Source of the DNA: Gemmatimonadota bacterium
Lineage (GTDB): Bacteria; Gemmatimonadota; Gemmatimonadetes; Longimicrobiales; UBA6960
Assembly (NCBI GenBank): GCA_022564535.1
Contig: JADFLD010000097.1
Location: forward strand, 1-7,249
DNA length: 7,249 nt
Direction: 5' to 3'
The translations under genes were made by a program, and so were the position numbers. Below, one piece after another: positions 1 to 6,373 of the stretch (the first letter of the stretch is position 1; each line of letters begins with the position of its first letter). The notes beneath the pieces were generated by a model, which made no database searches, was not told the DNA's origin, and was given only the letters and a program-made list of their open reading frames with translations.

Positions 1-416
1 CCGCCCGCCCGATAGCACTTCACGCCGTAGCGGTAGTACCAGCAGCGTGTGTCCTGGCACACGTTCCCACCGAGGGTGCCGGCGTTTCGAATCTGGGGGC
101 TCGCGACCTGCCGTGCGGCGTCCGCGAGTAGCCCGTACCTCTCCATGATCATCGGGTTCGTCTCGACGTCGGTGAGCGTCGTCATCGCACCGATCTCGAC
201 GCCGTCCGGACGCTCCCGGATTCCCCGCAACTCGGGAATCCCCTCCAGATCGATGACCGCGCCGGCCTCCTTCGCACGGTCCTTGAACCAGTCGAGGCTG
301 TCGAAGCCCCCTGCGAGCGCCCAACTGCGTGGGCTGTGTCGGTCCAACAGGTCTACCGCAGTTTCGACATCGGTGGGCTGAAAGAGCTCGAAGCCCGGCA
401 TCATGTCCTTGAGCAT
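1..416 (-). CDS. FAD-binding (medium) subunit of a molybdenum hydroxylase, 3' end cut by window edge
   Basis: This subunit passes electrons from the iron-sulfur clusters to FAD in xanthine dehydrogenase/aldehyde oxidase-type enzymes. The 139 residues present (about 40% of the usual length near 330) begin MLKDMMPGFELFQPTDVETA and show the expected N-terminal FAD-domain motifs: AGGFD at 35-39 (the AGGTD-type phosphate-binding loop), a core near IGAMTTLTDVE at 75-85, and SPQIRNAGTLGGN at 106-118. Right after this are Cys120, Cys125 and Cys134 in NVCQDTRCWYYRYGVKC. Such a Cys-rich loop occurs in PaoB and in the 4-hydroxybenzoyl-CoA reductase beta subunit, where it carries an extra [4Fe-4S] cluster; the fourth Cys would lie outside the window. 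The ATG is chosen because a clear AAGGAG lies 6 bases upstream and overlaps the stop of the large-subunit gene. It is the last visible gene of the operon, 10 bases after the large subunit. Family assignment is firm; the cluster and the substrate are inferred. Confidence 0.93.
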   Translation of the reverse strand, partial: MLKDMMPGFELFQPTDVETAVDLLDRHSPRSWALAGGFDSLDWFKDRAKEAGAVIDLEGIPELRGIRERPDGVEIGAMTTLTDVETNPMIMERYGLLADAARQVASPQIRNAGTLGGNVCQDTRCWYYRYGVKCYRAG

Positions 417-422
417 GGGCCT

Positions 423-428
423 CTCCTT
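423..428 (-). promoter_or_regulatory. Shine-Dalgarno of the FAD-subunit gene, overlapping the upstream stop codon
   Basis: On the minus strand the sequence reads TAAGGAGAGGCCCATG. The AAGGAG core shares its AA with the TAA stop of the large-subunit gene and lies 6 bases before the ATG at 416. The overlap of stop codon and ribosome binding site suggests that terminating ribosomes reinitiate, which would keep the two subunits in step. The coupling is inferred; the bases are seen. Confidence 0.8.
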
Positions 429-2826
429 ACTGGGTGTTGACCGCGAGGGGGCCGTGCGACGGCTCCCGCTCCGCCACGGCGTTGATGATCATGTCGGCGA
501 CGACCGGAGTCCGGTTGAAGTAGTGGCCGCCGAGCGCGTCCGAAATCGCGCACAGAAGCGCGGCCGCGGCGCAGCCCATGAGAGGCTCGCCGATGCCCTT
601 GGCTCCGACCGGATTCTGAGGGTCGGCGATGTCGACGGCGGCCCAGTCCATGGTGAGCGGAACGTCGAGGTACGTGGGCGGCTTCGCCTGATAGAAGCCT
701 ACGCCCCCAGGGAGCCCCCACCTCCGGTCGTAGATGTGACGCTCGGTCGTGGCCATGCCGAAACCCATCACCGCGCCACCGCTCACCTGGGTCGCCAGGC
801 TCTGCGGATGGAGCACGGTGCCGCAGTCGGCGACCCCCATGTAGTCGATGATCTCGACCATGCCGGTCTCCACGTCGAGCTCGATCTCGATGAATCCTGC
901 CGCGAGCGCCGGAACCGTGCCGGTGTGGCGGTCGCTGTCGCGCGCCACGCCCACGAGGCCGGTGCCCGCGATGGCCTCCGCCGAGCGACGCGTCATCGCG
1001 TTCAGGTCATCGGGCAGGTTCAAGCCGCTGTAGGGCCCACCCATCTCGATGGCCCAGCGGGCGACGCGCGCGAAGCTCATACGCGCCGAGGGGGCGTCGC
1101 GCCGAAAAACGACCTCGTTGGCGACGTCGTAGTCATCCGCTCGTCCCCCAAGGCGTATCGCCGCGATCTGCTTGAGCTTCTGTAGCGCATCCGTCGCGGC
1201 GACGTAGTTGGTACGGGTCATCGTGAACGACGTGTTGCTGCCGAACTGGCCGTTGTTCCACGGGAGGTGCCGGCGCGAGTCACCACGGTGGATGACGCAG
1301 TTGGCCCAGTCGTAGCCCAGCACCTCGGCGGCCACCCGTGCGGTCGCCGCGTACGAATAGGTCCCGAGATTCCCGACGCCCGTGTGGATGTGGAGCTTGC
1401 CGTCGGCGTCGATGCGGACGAGCCCGTCGAACCCGCTCGATCCTGCCGAGTGGAACGCCTGTCCGACGCCGACGCCGGTGACCTTGGACCCGGTGCGCTG
1501 GCCGCTCCGGGCTCGGCGCTCCGCCCAGCCGAAGCGTTCGGCTCCGATGTCGAGCGCGTCGCCGAGACGCGCGCTCGTCACTGGGCCCTGACGCGCGCCG
1601 TAGAGCGCATCGTTGTCGGGAGCGTTGATTCTTCGGATGGCGACCTGGTCGAGCCCGAGTTCCCGCGCCGCTTTGTCGAGGATCGGCTCCAACGCCGTCG
1701 CGATCTGATTCTGGCCCGGTCCGCGTTGGGCGCTGCGTGGCGGGGTGTTCGTGTGGACGGCGATCCCACGAAAACGCATCGCGAGCGGCGTGTACACGAG
1801 CGAAACGGCTCCCGCCGCGCTCCCCATGTCTCCGAAGCCCGTGTTCGGTCCGTTTTCCTGGACGATGTACAGATCGGCGGCCGTAACGCGACCGTCGGCT
1901 CGGAAGCCGATGCGGATACGGCCCTGGAAGCCGCACCGAGCCGAGCCGAGGAAGTATTCTTCGGCGCGGCTGATTCTCATCATGACCGGCCGGCCGGTTT
2001 TCTTGGCCATGTGTGCCGGAATCGACATCGTCGGGTAGGCGCCACCCTTCGAGCCGAAGCCCCCGCCGCAGTACTCCGCGATGAACACGAGGTCCTCGGG
2101 TGGAATCCCGATGTAGTTCGCGAGACCCGGTATCACGATCGCCTGGCTTTGGGCCGAGCCGTGTACATAGCACTTCCCATTCTGCCAGTACGCCATCGCG
2201 GTACGTGGCTCCATCGAGTGATGGGCGTTGCTCGCCGTGACGAAGCTCTCGTCCAGAATCAGGTCCGCCGCCTCGAAGCCGGCGTCGAGGTCCCCGTAGG
2301 CCCATTCCGTCGTCGGAGCCCCCATGGGCATTTCGCCTTCCGCCGCCGCTGCGAAGTCCTCCTCGGTCCACTTGTGCTCGAAGACGCCGTCCTGTCGGGA
2401 GAACGTGTTTCCGTCCGTCCGGGCATTCGGCCCGCCGGGCCGCAGGCTGTCGAGCGGATCGGTACAGAAGGGCAGGGGCTCGAGGTCGAGCACGACGGCG
2501 TCGATCGCGTTCTGCGCGGTCGTCTCGTCGACGGCGGCGATCGCGAGAATGGGCTCGCCCACGAAGTGCGGTTCGTTCGTGAGGATGTTGTTGCCGGGGG
2601 CCCGCTGCTCGGGCACCTCGTCCGCTACGAGGATCGCGACCACACCTTCCATTTCCAACGCGCGGCGCGCGTCGATGTTGAGAACACGCGCATGCGGCAT
2701 GGGACTCTTCAGCAGGCGGCAGAAGAGCATGCCGTCCATGCGGAAGTCCTCGGCGTACTTGGCCGCGCCCGTAACCTTGGCGCGCACGTCCGGCGGGGTG
2801 AAGTCCTTGCCGATCAGGTCAGCCAT
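427..2826 (-). CDS. Molybdopterin-binding large (catalytic) subunit, xanthine dehydrogenase/aldehyde oxidase family
   Basis: This 799-residue protein is the catalytic subunit that binds the molybdenum cofactor and hydroxylates its substrate with oxygen from water. Domains in order: an a/b hammerhead domain (about 10-125), a linker with a family-typical insertion (about 145-180), the first Moco domain (about 185-400) and the second (about 420-785). Visible motifs are HSMEP at 203-207, the cofactor loop GGGFGSKGG at 254-262, RGPGQNQ at 368-374, the segment GVGNLGTYSYAATARVAAEVLG at 483-504 (shown here only as a landmark), GQFGSNTS at 526-533, and GAKGIGEP at 741-748 with Glu747 as the expected catalytic base. 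The CO-dehydrogenase loop AYxCSFR is absent, so it is not a CoxL. It has no signal peptide and is presumably carried across the membrane with the Tat-bearing small subunit. The ATG lies 1 base after the small-subunit stop, behind GGGAGG. Substrate unknown; an aldehyde or N-heterocycle is most likely from the family. Confidence 0.95.
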   Translation of the reverse strand: MADLIGKDFTPPDVRAKVTGAAKYAEDFRMDGMLFCRLLKSPMPHARVLNIDARRALEMEGVVAILVADEVPEQRAPGNNILTNEPHFVGEPILAIAAVDETTAQNAIDAVVLDLEPLPFCTDPLDSLRPGGPNARTDGNTFSRQDGVFEHKWTEEDFAAAAEGEMPMGAPTTEWAYGDLDAGFEAADLILDESFVTASNAHHSMEPRTAMAYWQNGKCYVHGSAQSQAIVIPGLANYIGIPPEDLVFIAEYCGGGFGSKGGAYPTMSIPAHMAKKTGRPVMMRISRAEEYFLGSARCGFQGRIRIGFRADGRVTAADLYIVQENGPNTGFGDMGSAAGAVSLVYTPLAMRFRGIAVHTNTPPRSAQRGPGQNQIATALEPILDKAARELGLDQVAIRRINAPDNDALYGARQGPVTSARLGDALDIGAERFGWAERRARSGQRTGSKVTGVGVGQAFHSAGSSGFDGLVRIDADGKLHIHTGVGNLGTYSYAATARVAAEVLGYDWANCVIHRGDSRRHLPWNNGQFGSNTSFTMTRTNYVAATDALQKLKQIAAIRLGGRADDYDVANEVVFRRDAPSARMSFARVARWAIEMGGPYSGLNLPDDLNAMTRRSAEAIAGTGLVGVARDSDRHTGTVPALAAGFIEIELDVETGMVEIIDYMGVADCGTVLHPQSLATQVSGGAVMGFGMATTERHIYDRRWGLPGGVGFYQAKPPTYLDVPLTMDWAAVDIADPQNPVGAKGIGEPLMGCAAAALLCAISDALGGHYFNRTPVVADMIINAVAEREPSHGPLAVNTQ

Positions 2827-2827
2827 G

Positions 2828-3463
2828 TCATGCCTCCCGGGCGGCGCGCATGACGCCGTTGAGGTAATGATCGTAGGCCCCGCATCGACACAAGTTGCCG
2901 GCCATTGCGGCGCGGGCTTCCTCTCGCGTCGGGTTCGGATTGTGGCGCAGCAAGGCGACCGCCGACATCACCTGCCCGGGCGTGCAGAATCCGCACTGCG
3001 GAGCGAGCTCGTCGATGAACGCTCGCTGGACCGGGTGGAGCCGTCCGTCCTCGCTTTCGAGCCCCTCGACGGTCGTGATCTCACGGCCCCGGACCCGGTG
3101 CGTGAGCACGGAACAGGCGTAGTGGGCGACGTCGTCCATGAGCACGGTGCACGCGCCACATTCGGCTCGGTCGCAGCCGAGCTTTGTCCCGGTGAGGCCG
3201 AGCTTGTAGCGTAGCGTCATCGCCAGCGTCTCGTTGGGAAGCACGTCCACGCGACGGGTCTGACCGTTCACGGCGAGGGAGAGGAGTCTCTCGACGCCAC
3301 CGGTCTGCCCGGAGAGCTGCGCGGTGCCAGCGGCGCCGAGGTAGGAGATGCTCGAGACGGTTACACCCGAGGCGATCACGCCCTTGATGAAGTCGCGCCG
3401 AGACCAGTTGGAGCGCGTCTCAGGCAGGAGAACCGGGGGGGTAGGGAAGTCCATCTCGCTCAC
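2828..3463 (-). CDS. Tat-exported 2[2Fe-2S] small subunit of the molybdenum hydroxylase
   Basis: This 211-residue protein carries the two [2Fe-2S] clusters that move electrons from the molybdenum site to FAD. The first, ferredoxin-like cluster is ligated by Cys97, Cys102, Cys105 and Cys117 (motif GCDRAECGACTV at 96-107). The second, helical-domain cluster is ligated by Cys157, Cys160, Cys192 and Cys194 (motifs QCGFC and CRC). The N-terminus has a twin-arginine signal, SRRDFIK at 21-27, followed by a hydrophobic stretch to about residue 46, so the folded complex is probably exported to the periplasm, as with PaoA. The frame stays open up to 3763, but that would overlap the divergent permease gene. 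GTG at 3463 is chosen because CAGGAG lies 8 bases before it; the ATG at 3454 is three codons on and too far from that site (17 bases). First gene of the operon, 1 base before the large subunit. Function is firm, start fairly sure. Confidence 0.93.
   Translation of the reverse strand: MSEMDFPTPPVLLPETRSNWSRRDFIKGVIASGVTVSSISYLGAAGTAQLSGQTGGVERLLSLAVNGQTRRVDVLPNETLAMTLRYKLGLTGTKLGCDRAECGACTVLMDDVAHYACSVLTHRVRGREITTVEGLESEDGRLHPVQRAFIDELAPQCGFCTPGQVMSAVALLRHNPNPTREEARAAMAGNLCRCGAYDHYLNGVMRAAREA
2833..2838 (-). promoter_or_regulatory. Shine-Dalgarno of the large-subunit gene inside the small-subunit coding end
   Basis: GGGAGG on the minus strand lies 6 bases before the ATG at 2826, within the last codons of the small-subunit gene (stop TGA at 2830-2828). 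It supports this ATG as the true start and fits coupled translation of the two subunits. Confidence 0.75.
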
Positions 3464-3471
3464 GAACGCGG

Positions 3472-3477
3472 CTCCTG
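3472..3477 (-). promoter_or_regulatory. Shine-Dalgarno that decides the GTG start of the small subunit
   Basis: CAGGAG on the minus strand stands 8 bases before GTG at 3463 and 17 bases before the ATG at 3454. The spacing favours the GTG as the start codon. No comparable site precedes further-upstream starts in this frame. Confidence 0.65.
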
Positions 3478-3494
3478 TGCAAGGTACTGATGAG

Positions 3495-3523
3495 ATGGTA
3501 GGTCGAGGCACCCATGCCGGCAA
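3495..3523 (-). promoter_or_regulatory. Candidate sigma70-like promoter for the molybdenum hydroxylase operon
   Basis: On the minus strand TTGCCG (3523-3518) and TACCAT (3500-3495) are separated by exactly 17 bases, each matching 4 of 6 consensus positions. A start of transcription about 7 bases further on would give a 5' leader of roughly 25 bases with the CAGGAG site in it. The match is weak and could be chance; the location just upstream of the operon is what supports it. Confidence 0.25.
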
Positions 3524-3581
3524 TGCGATGCGGTCGCCGCCGGTTGTACGACACACGCCGCACCAACACTTTGCCTGAGAC

Positions 3582-4517
3582 ATGAGCACCCTACTCGACA
3601 CGATCGCTCCGATTTTCGCCCTCATGGCGCTCGGCTTTTTCGCTGCGCGGCTCAAGATCATCGAGGGGCCGGAGGTGAAGGGACTGGTCGTCTTCGTTTT
3701 CAACTTCTCGATTCCCGCTCTGCTCTTGCGAAGCCTGGCGCGGATGGACTTTCCGCTGGACATCGAGTGGGGCTTTCTGATCGCGTTCTACTTCGGGGCG
3801 CTCATCACCTATGGGCTCGCGATGGCCGTGGGCCGCTTCTCTTTCGGCCGAACGACTTCCGAGCAGGCGATCTTCGGCATGGGCGGGGCGTTTTCGAACC
3901 TGGTGCTGATGGGTATCCCCATCACCCTGACGGCGCTCGGTCCCGGCGCGGCTCTGCCGATGTTCCTCATCGTCGGCTTCCACTCGGCAACGTTCATGCC
4001 GCTGACCCTCGCGCTGATCCAGGGAGGCCGCGGAGACGGGACGTCTCTGGCTCGCCAGGTCGCTGGGGTCTTCGTGGAGATGGTCCGAAATCCGATCATC
4101 GTCGGGGTCTTTCTCGGCCTCGTCCTCAATCTGAGCGGGATCACGATCTGGGGAGGTGTCGATCGCGTTCTGGAGTTCCTCGGCACCGCGGCGGTCCCCT
4201 GCGCGCTCTTCGCAATGGGGGCTTCGCTCGCCGACTACCCGCTCGCGGGTGACGTAAGGCCGGCGATCGTGCTTTCGGTGCTCAAGCTGATGGTTCACCC
4301 GCTCCTCGTATGGATCATCGCCGTTCCGATACTCGGACTCGAGGGTGTCTGGGTGTCCGTGCCGGTGGTGATGGCCGCGATGCCGAGCGGCGTGAACGTC
4401 TACCTGTTCGCCGCCCGCTACGACGCGGCTCCGGGTGTCGCCGCGCGGACGGTCCTGCTCACGTCGGTGTTCTCGATGCTGACCCTGGCCATCGTACTGA
4501 CGCTCGTCGGAGCGTGA
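3582..4517 (+). CDS. AEC family transporter (auxin efflux carrier type permease)
   Basis: This 311-residue integral inner-membrane protein belongs to the auxin efflux carrier family, whose bacterial members include secondary carriers for malate, malonate and other organic anions. Length and layout match: about ten hydrophobic segments in two halves with a hydrophilic middle near 147-160. Family landmarks are NFSIPALLLRSLA at 41-53, the GAFSNLVLMGIPI segment at 102-114 (Asn106 and the Gly-Ile-Pro bend), NPIIVGVFLGLVLN at 170-183, KLMVHPLLVW at 235-244 and MPSGVNVYLFAARY at 267-280. There is no good Shine-Dalgarno before the ATG (upstream bases TTTGCCTGAGAC), so initiation may be weak. It is divergent from the molybdenum hydroxylase and lies 65 bases before the deacylase gene in the same direction. 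It may move the substrate or acid product of either enzyme, but that is inference from position; the substrate is unknown. Confidence 0.92.
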   Translation: MSTLLDTIAPIFALMALGFFAARLKIIEGPEVKGLVVFVFNFSIPALLLRSLARMDFPLDIEWGFLIAFYFGALITYGLAMAVGRFSFGRTTSEQAIFGMGGAFSNLVLMGIPITLTALGPGAALPMFLIVGFHSATFMPLTLALIQGGRGDGTSLARQVAGVFVEMVRNPIIVGVFLGLVLNLSGITIWGGVDRVLEFLGTAAVPCALFAMGASLADYPLAGDVRPAIVLSVLKLMVHPLLVWIIAVPILGLEGVWVSVPVVMAAMPSGVNVYLFAARYDAAPGVAARTVLLTSVFSMLTLAIVLTLVGA

Positions 4518-4570
4518 CGGGGGTCGCGAAGGCTGTCGATACCCTTGTGCCGCCCATAAGCTGACAAGCT

Positions 4571-4577
4571 GGGGAGG
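4571..4577 (+). promoter_or_regulatory. Shine-Dalgarno of the deacylase gene
   Basis: GGGGAGG ends 5 bases before the ATG at 4583 and supports that start, which also places a complete lipoprotein signal at the N-terminus. The 65-base gap after the permease stop also holds a TACCCTTG at 4540-4547 and a short direct repeat (AAGCTG twice near 4558-4571). No terminator hairpin is visible, so co-transcription with the permease is possible. Confidence 0.75.
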
Positions 4578-4582
4578 CACCG

Positions 4583-6193
4583 ATGAAACGACAGAACCCG
4601 CCGTGCCGGCTCGTCCCGGTCCTGATGGTCTGGGCGCTCGCGGCATGTGGTCCGGACTTCGACTTGATCCTCGAGGGTGGCATCGTTCTCGATGGCACTG
4701 GAGCGCCGGGCACCGTTGCCGATGTCGGTGTGCGCGATGGCCTCATCGCAGAAATCGGAGACCTTGCTGACCGATCGGCGGGCGAGCGGATCGGGGTGGC
4801 GGAGCACGTGGTCGCCCCCGGATTCATCGACCCGCACACGCACGCGCGGGGCACGATCTTCGAGATACCCACGGCGGACAACTTCATTCGCCAGGGCGTG
4901 ACGACCCTCGTTGAGGGCAATGACGGACGGTCGCCGCTCGATCTGGGGCAGTGGTACGACTCCCTCGCAGCGGCCGGTGGGACGGCACCGAACTTCGCGA
5001 TGTTCATCGGACACGGGTCGATCCGCTCCGAAGTGATCGGCGACGAGGATCGCATCCCGTCGTATGCCGAGCTGACGGAGATGAAGCGGTGGGTCGCGCA
5101 GGGCATGACCGACGGTGCGCTCGGTCTCTCGACGGGTCTCTTCTATCTCCCGGGCAGCTTCGCGACCACCGAGGAGGTCATTGAGCTGTCTCGTGTCGCC
5201 GCGGACGCGGGAGGCATCTACATCTCGCACATGCGCAATGAGGGGGACGGCGTCTTCGAGTCCGTTCGCGAGACGATCCGAATTGGCCGGGAAGCCAGGA
5301 TCCCGGTGCAGATGACGCATCACAAGATCGGGGCGTGGCGAAACTTCGGGCGTGGCGCCGAGTCGATCGCGCTCATGGCCGAGGCCCGCGCCGAGGGCAT
5401 CGACATCACCTTCGATCAGTACCCGTACACGGCGTCCTCGACCGGGCTCTCCAGCATCATCCCACGTTGGGCGCAGGAGGGAGGAGCGCTGGAGGCACGG
5501 CTCGCCGATCCGTCCACGCGCCGTCGGATCCTCGATGACATCATGACGTGGGTCGAGATGCGCTTCGCGGATGATCCCACCAAGATCCAGCTCGTGTCGT
5601 GCCGCTTCCGAGAGGGAGAGGAAGCAGGGTTCCCAACGGAGATGGCGGGCCTGACGTTGGCTGACGTCTTCGCCATCCGAGGCGTGGCGGGGACGTCCCG
5701 AGCGATCGCTGACCTCATTCTCGAAATCGACCAGGCCGGCGGCTGCGGCGCGATCTTCCACGCCTTCGACGAGAGGGACGTCGAGCTGCTCATGCAGTCC
5801 GAATACGGGATGATCGGGTCGGACGGGAGCCTCGTACACTTCGGCCGGGCGAGCCCACACCCTCGCGGCTACGGCACGTTTCCTCGTGTCCTCGGCCACT
5901 ACGCGCGGGACCTCGGTGTGATCACGATGGCCGAGGCGGTGCGACGCATGACGTCGGCCCCCGCCGAGCGGCTGGGTTTCACCAACCGTGGCCGGATCGC
6001 GCCCGGGTTCGTCGCCGACATCACGGTCTTCGATCCGCAGACGGTGATCGATCGTGCCACGTTCGAGGACCCGCACCAGTATCCCACCGGCATTCCCTAC
6101 GTCTTCGTCGGGGGCGTGGCGATCGTGCGGGATGGCTCGGTCACGGGTGAGCGACCGGGCGTTGTGCTCCGCGGCCCGGGATACGGCAACTGA
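4583..6193 (+). CDS. N-acyl-D-amino-acid deacylase (D-aminoacylase) family amidohydrolase, lipoprotein
   Basis: This 536-residue amidohydrolase would cleave an amide bond, in the named family the acyl group of N-acyl-D-amino acids, giving a D-amino acid and a carboxylate. The N-terminus is a lipoprotein signal with lipobox LAAC (Cys22) and Gly at +2, which favours an outer-membrane-anchored, periplasm-facing enzyme. The barrel shows FIDPHTH (His85, His87), His216 in ISHMRNEG, His246 in QMTHHK and Asp414 in GSDGS, in the places of the metal ligands and catalytic Asp of Alcaligenes D-aminoacylase. The bridging Cys of that enzyme (GNCG) is replaced by Asp114 in VEGNDG, with Glu111 close by. HPRGYGTFPRVL (426-437) and the C-terminal RIAPGFVADITVFDP return to the small beta domain and are typical of the family. 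Full length, with a good Shine-Dalgarno. Family firm; the exact substrate is open because of the changed metal ligand. Confidence 0.9.
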   Translation: MKRQNPPCRLVPVLMVWALAACGPDFDLILEGGIVLDGTGAPGTVADVGVRDGLIAEIGDLADRSAGERIGVAEHVVAPGFIDPHTHARGTIFEIPTADNFIRQGVTTLVEGNDGRSPLDLGQWYDSLAAAGGTAPNFAMFIGHGSIRSEVIGDEDRIPSYAELTEMKRWVAQGMTDGALGLSTGLFYLPGSFATTEEVIELSRVAADAGGIYISHMRNEGDGVFESVRETIRIGREARIPVQMTHHKIGAWRNFGRGAESIALMAEARAEGIDITFDQYPYTASSTGLSSIIPRWAQEGGALEARLADPSTRRRILDDIMTWVEMRFADDPTKIQLVSCRFREGEEAGFPTEMAGLTLADVFAIRGVAGTSRAIADLILEIDQAGGCGAIFHAFDERDVELLMQSEYGMIGSDGSLVHFGRASPHPRGYGTFPRVLGHYARDLGVITMAEAVRRMTSAPAERLGFTNRGRIAPGFVADITVFDPQTVIDRATFEDPHQYPTGIPYVFVGGVAIVRDGSVTGERPGVVLRGPGYGN

Positions 6194-6373
6194 GGGTGCT
6201 GAGCGCAGTCTACAGGCGTCCCTTCTGAGAACGTCGGTGGCCGCAGGGAGGAGTCACCCGACGCCGAGGTGCGACAGCGCGAGCGAGCCACTTCGCCAGG
6301 CGCGTCTCGATCTATATCTTGCGACCCCTCCCGTCTGACGATCTCAGAGCCTTCTCCGACACGGGCACCGACC
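6194..6373 (+). other. Intergenic leader before the propeller-protein gene
   Basis: These 180 bases hold no credible gene. There is an AT-richer spot, CTATATCTTG at 6312-6321, in an otherwise GC-rich stretch, which could be a -10-like element for the next gene, leaving a leader of about 45 bases; no good -35 box accompanies it. I see no strong hairpin with a T-run after the deacylase stop, and no strong Shine-Dalgarno before the ATG at 6374. Confidence 0.4.

Larger units (their letters stand above)
3464..3581. other. Divergent intergenic region between the molybdenum hydroxylase operon and the permease gene
   Basis: This 118-base spacer must hold the control signals of both directions. It contains the candidate minus-strand promoter and an 8-base perfect palindrome TGCCGGCA at 3515-3522 that overlaps its -35 box, which would be a plausible place for a regulator. 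On the plus strand I see no convincing promoter for the permease gene. No regulator gene lies in the window. Confidence 0.6.

Noticed and set aside
427..2826. Carbon monoxide dehydrogenase large subunit (CoxL)
   Set aside because: The AYxCSFR loop with the copper-binding Cys is missing; the corresponding place reads SAQRGPGQ, typical of other molybdenum hydroxylases.
1267..2853. Long open frame (528 residues) on the plus strand opposite the large-subunit gene
   Set aside because: It is Arg/Val/Asp-rich without any recognisable motif, and the opposite strand encodes a complete, motif-rich Moco subunit. Such antisense frames are common in high-GC DNA.
2324..3214. Plus-strand open frame (296 residues) across the small/large subunit junction
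   Set aside because: It overlaps two conserved genes on the other strand and is Ser/Arg/Ala-rich with no motif.
3464..3763. N-terminal extension of the small subunit up to an ATG at 3763
   Set aside because: It would overlap the start of the divergent permease gene by about 180 bases and push the Tat signal more than 100 residues inside the protein. The GTG at 3463 has a proper ribosome binding site.
3591..4646. Minus-strand open frame (351 residues) opposite the AEC permease
   Set aside because: Very hydrophilic and low in complexity, as expected from the antisense of a membrane protein gene; no family resemblance.
4418..6076. Long open frame (552 residues) on the minus strand opposite the deacylase gene
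   Set aside because: Rich in Arg, His and Asp, with no domain motif, no signal and no membrane segment; the plus strand has all the amidohydrolase metal-site motifs.
6194..6373. Rho-independent terminator or small RNA after the deacylase gene
   Set aside because: Only a weak 5-base pairing with a long loop (around 6275-6305) and no T-run was found.
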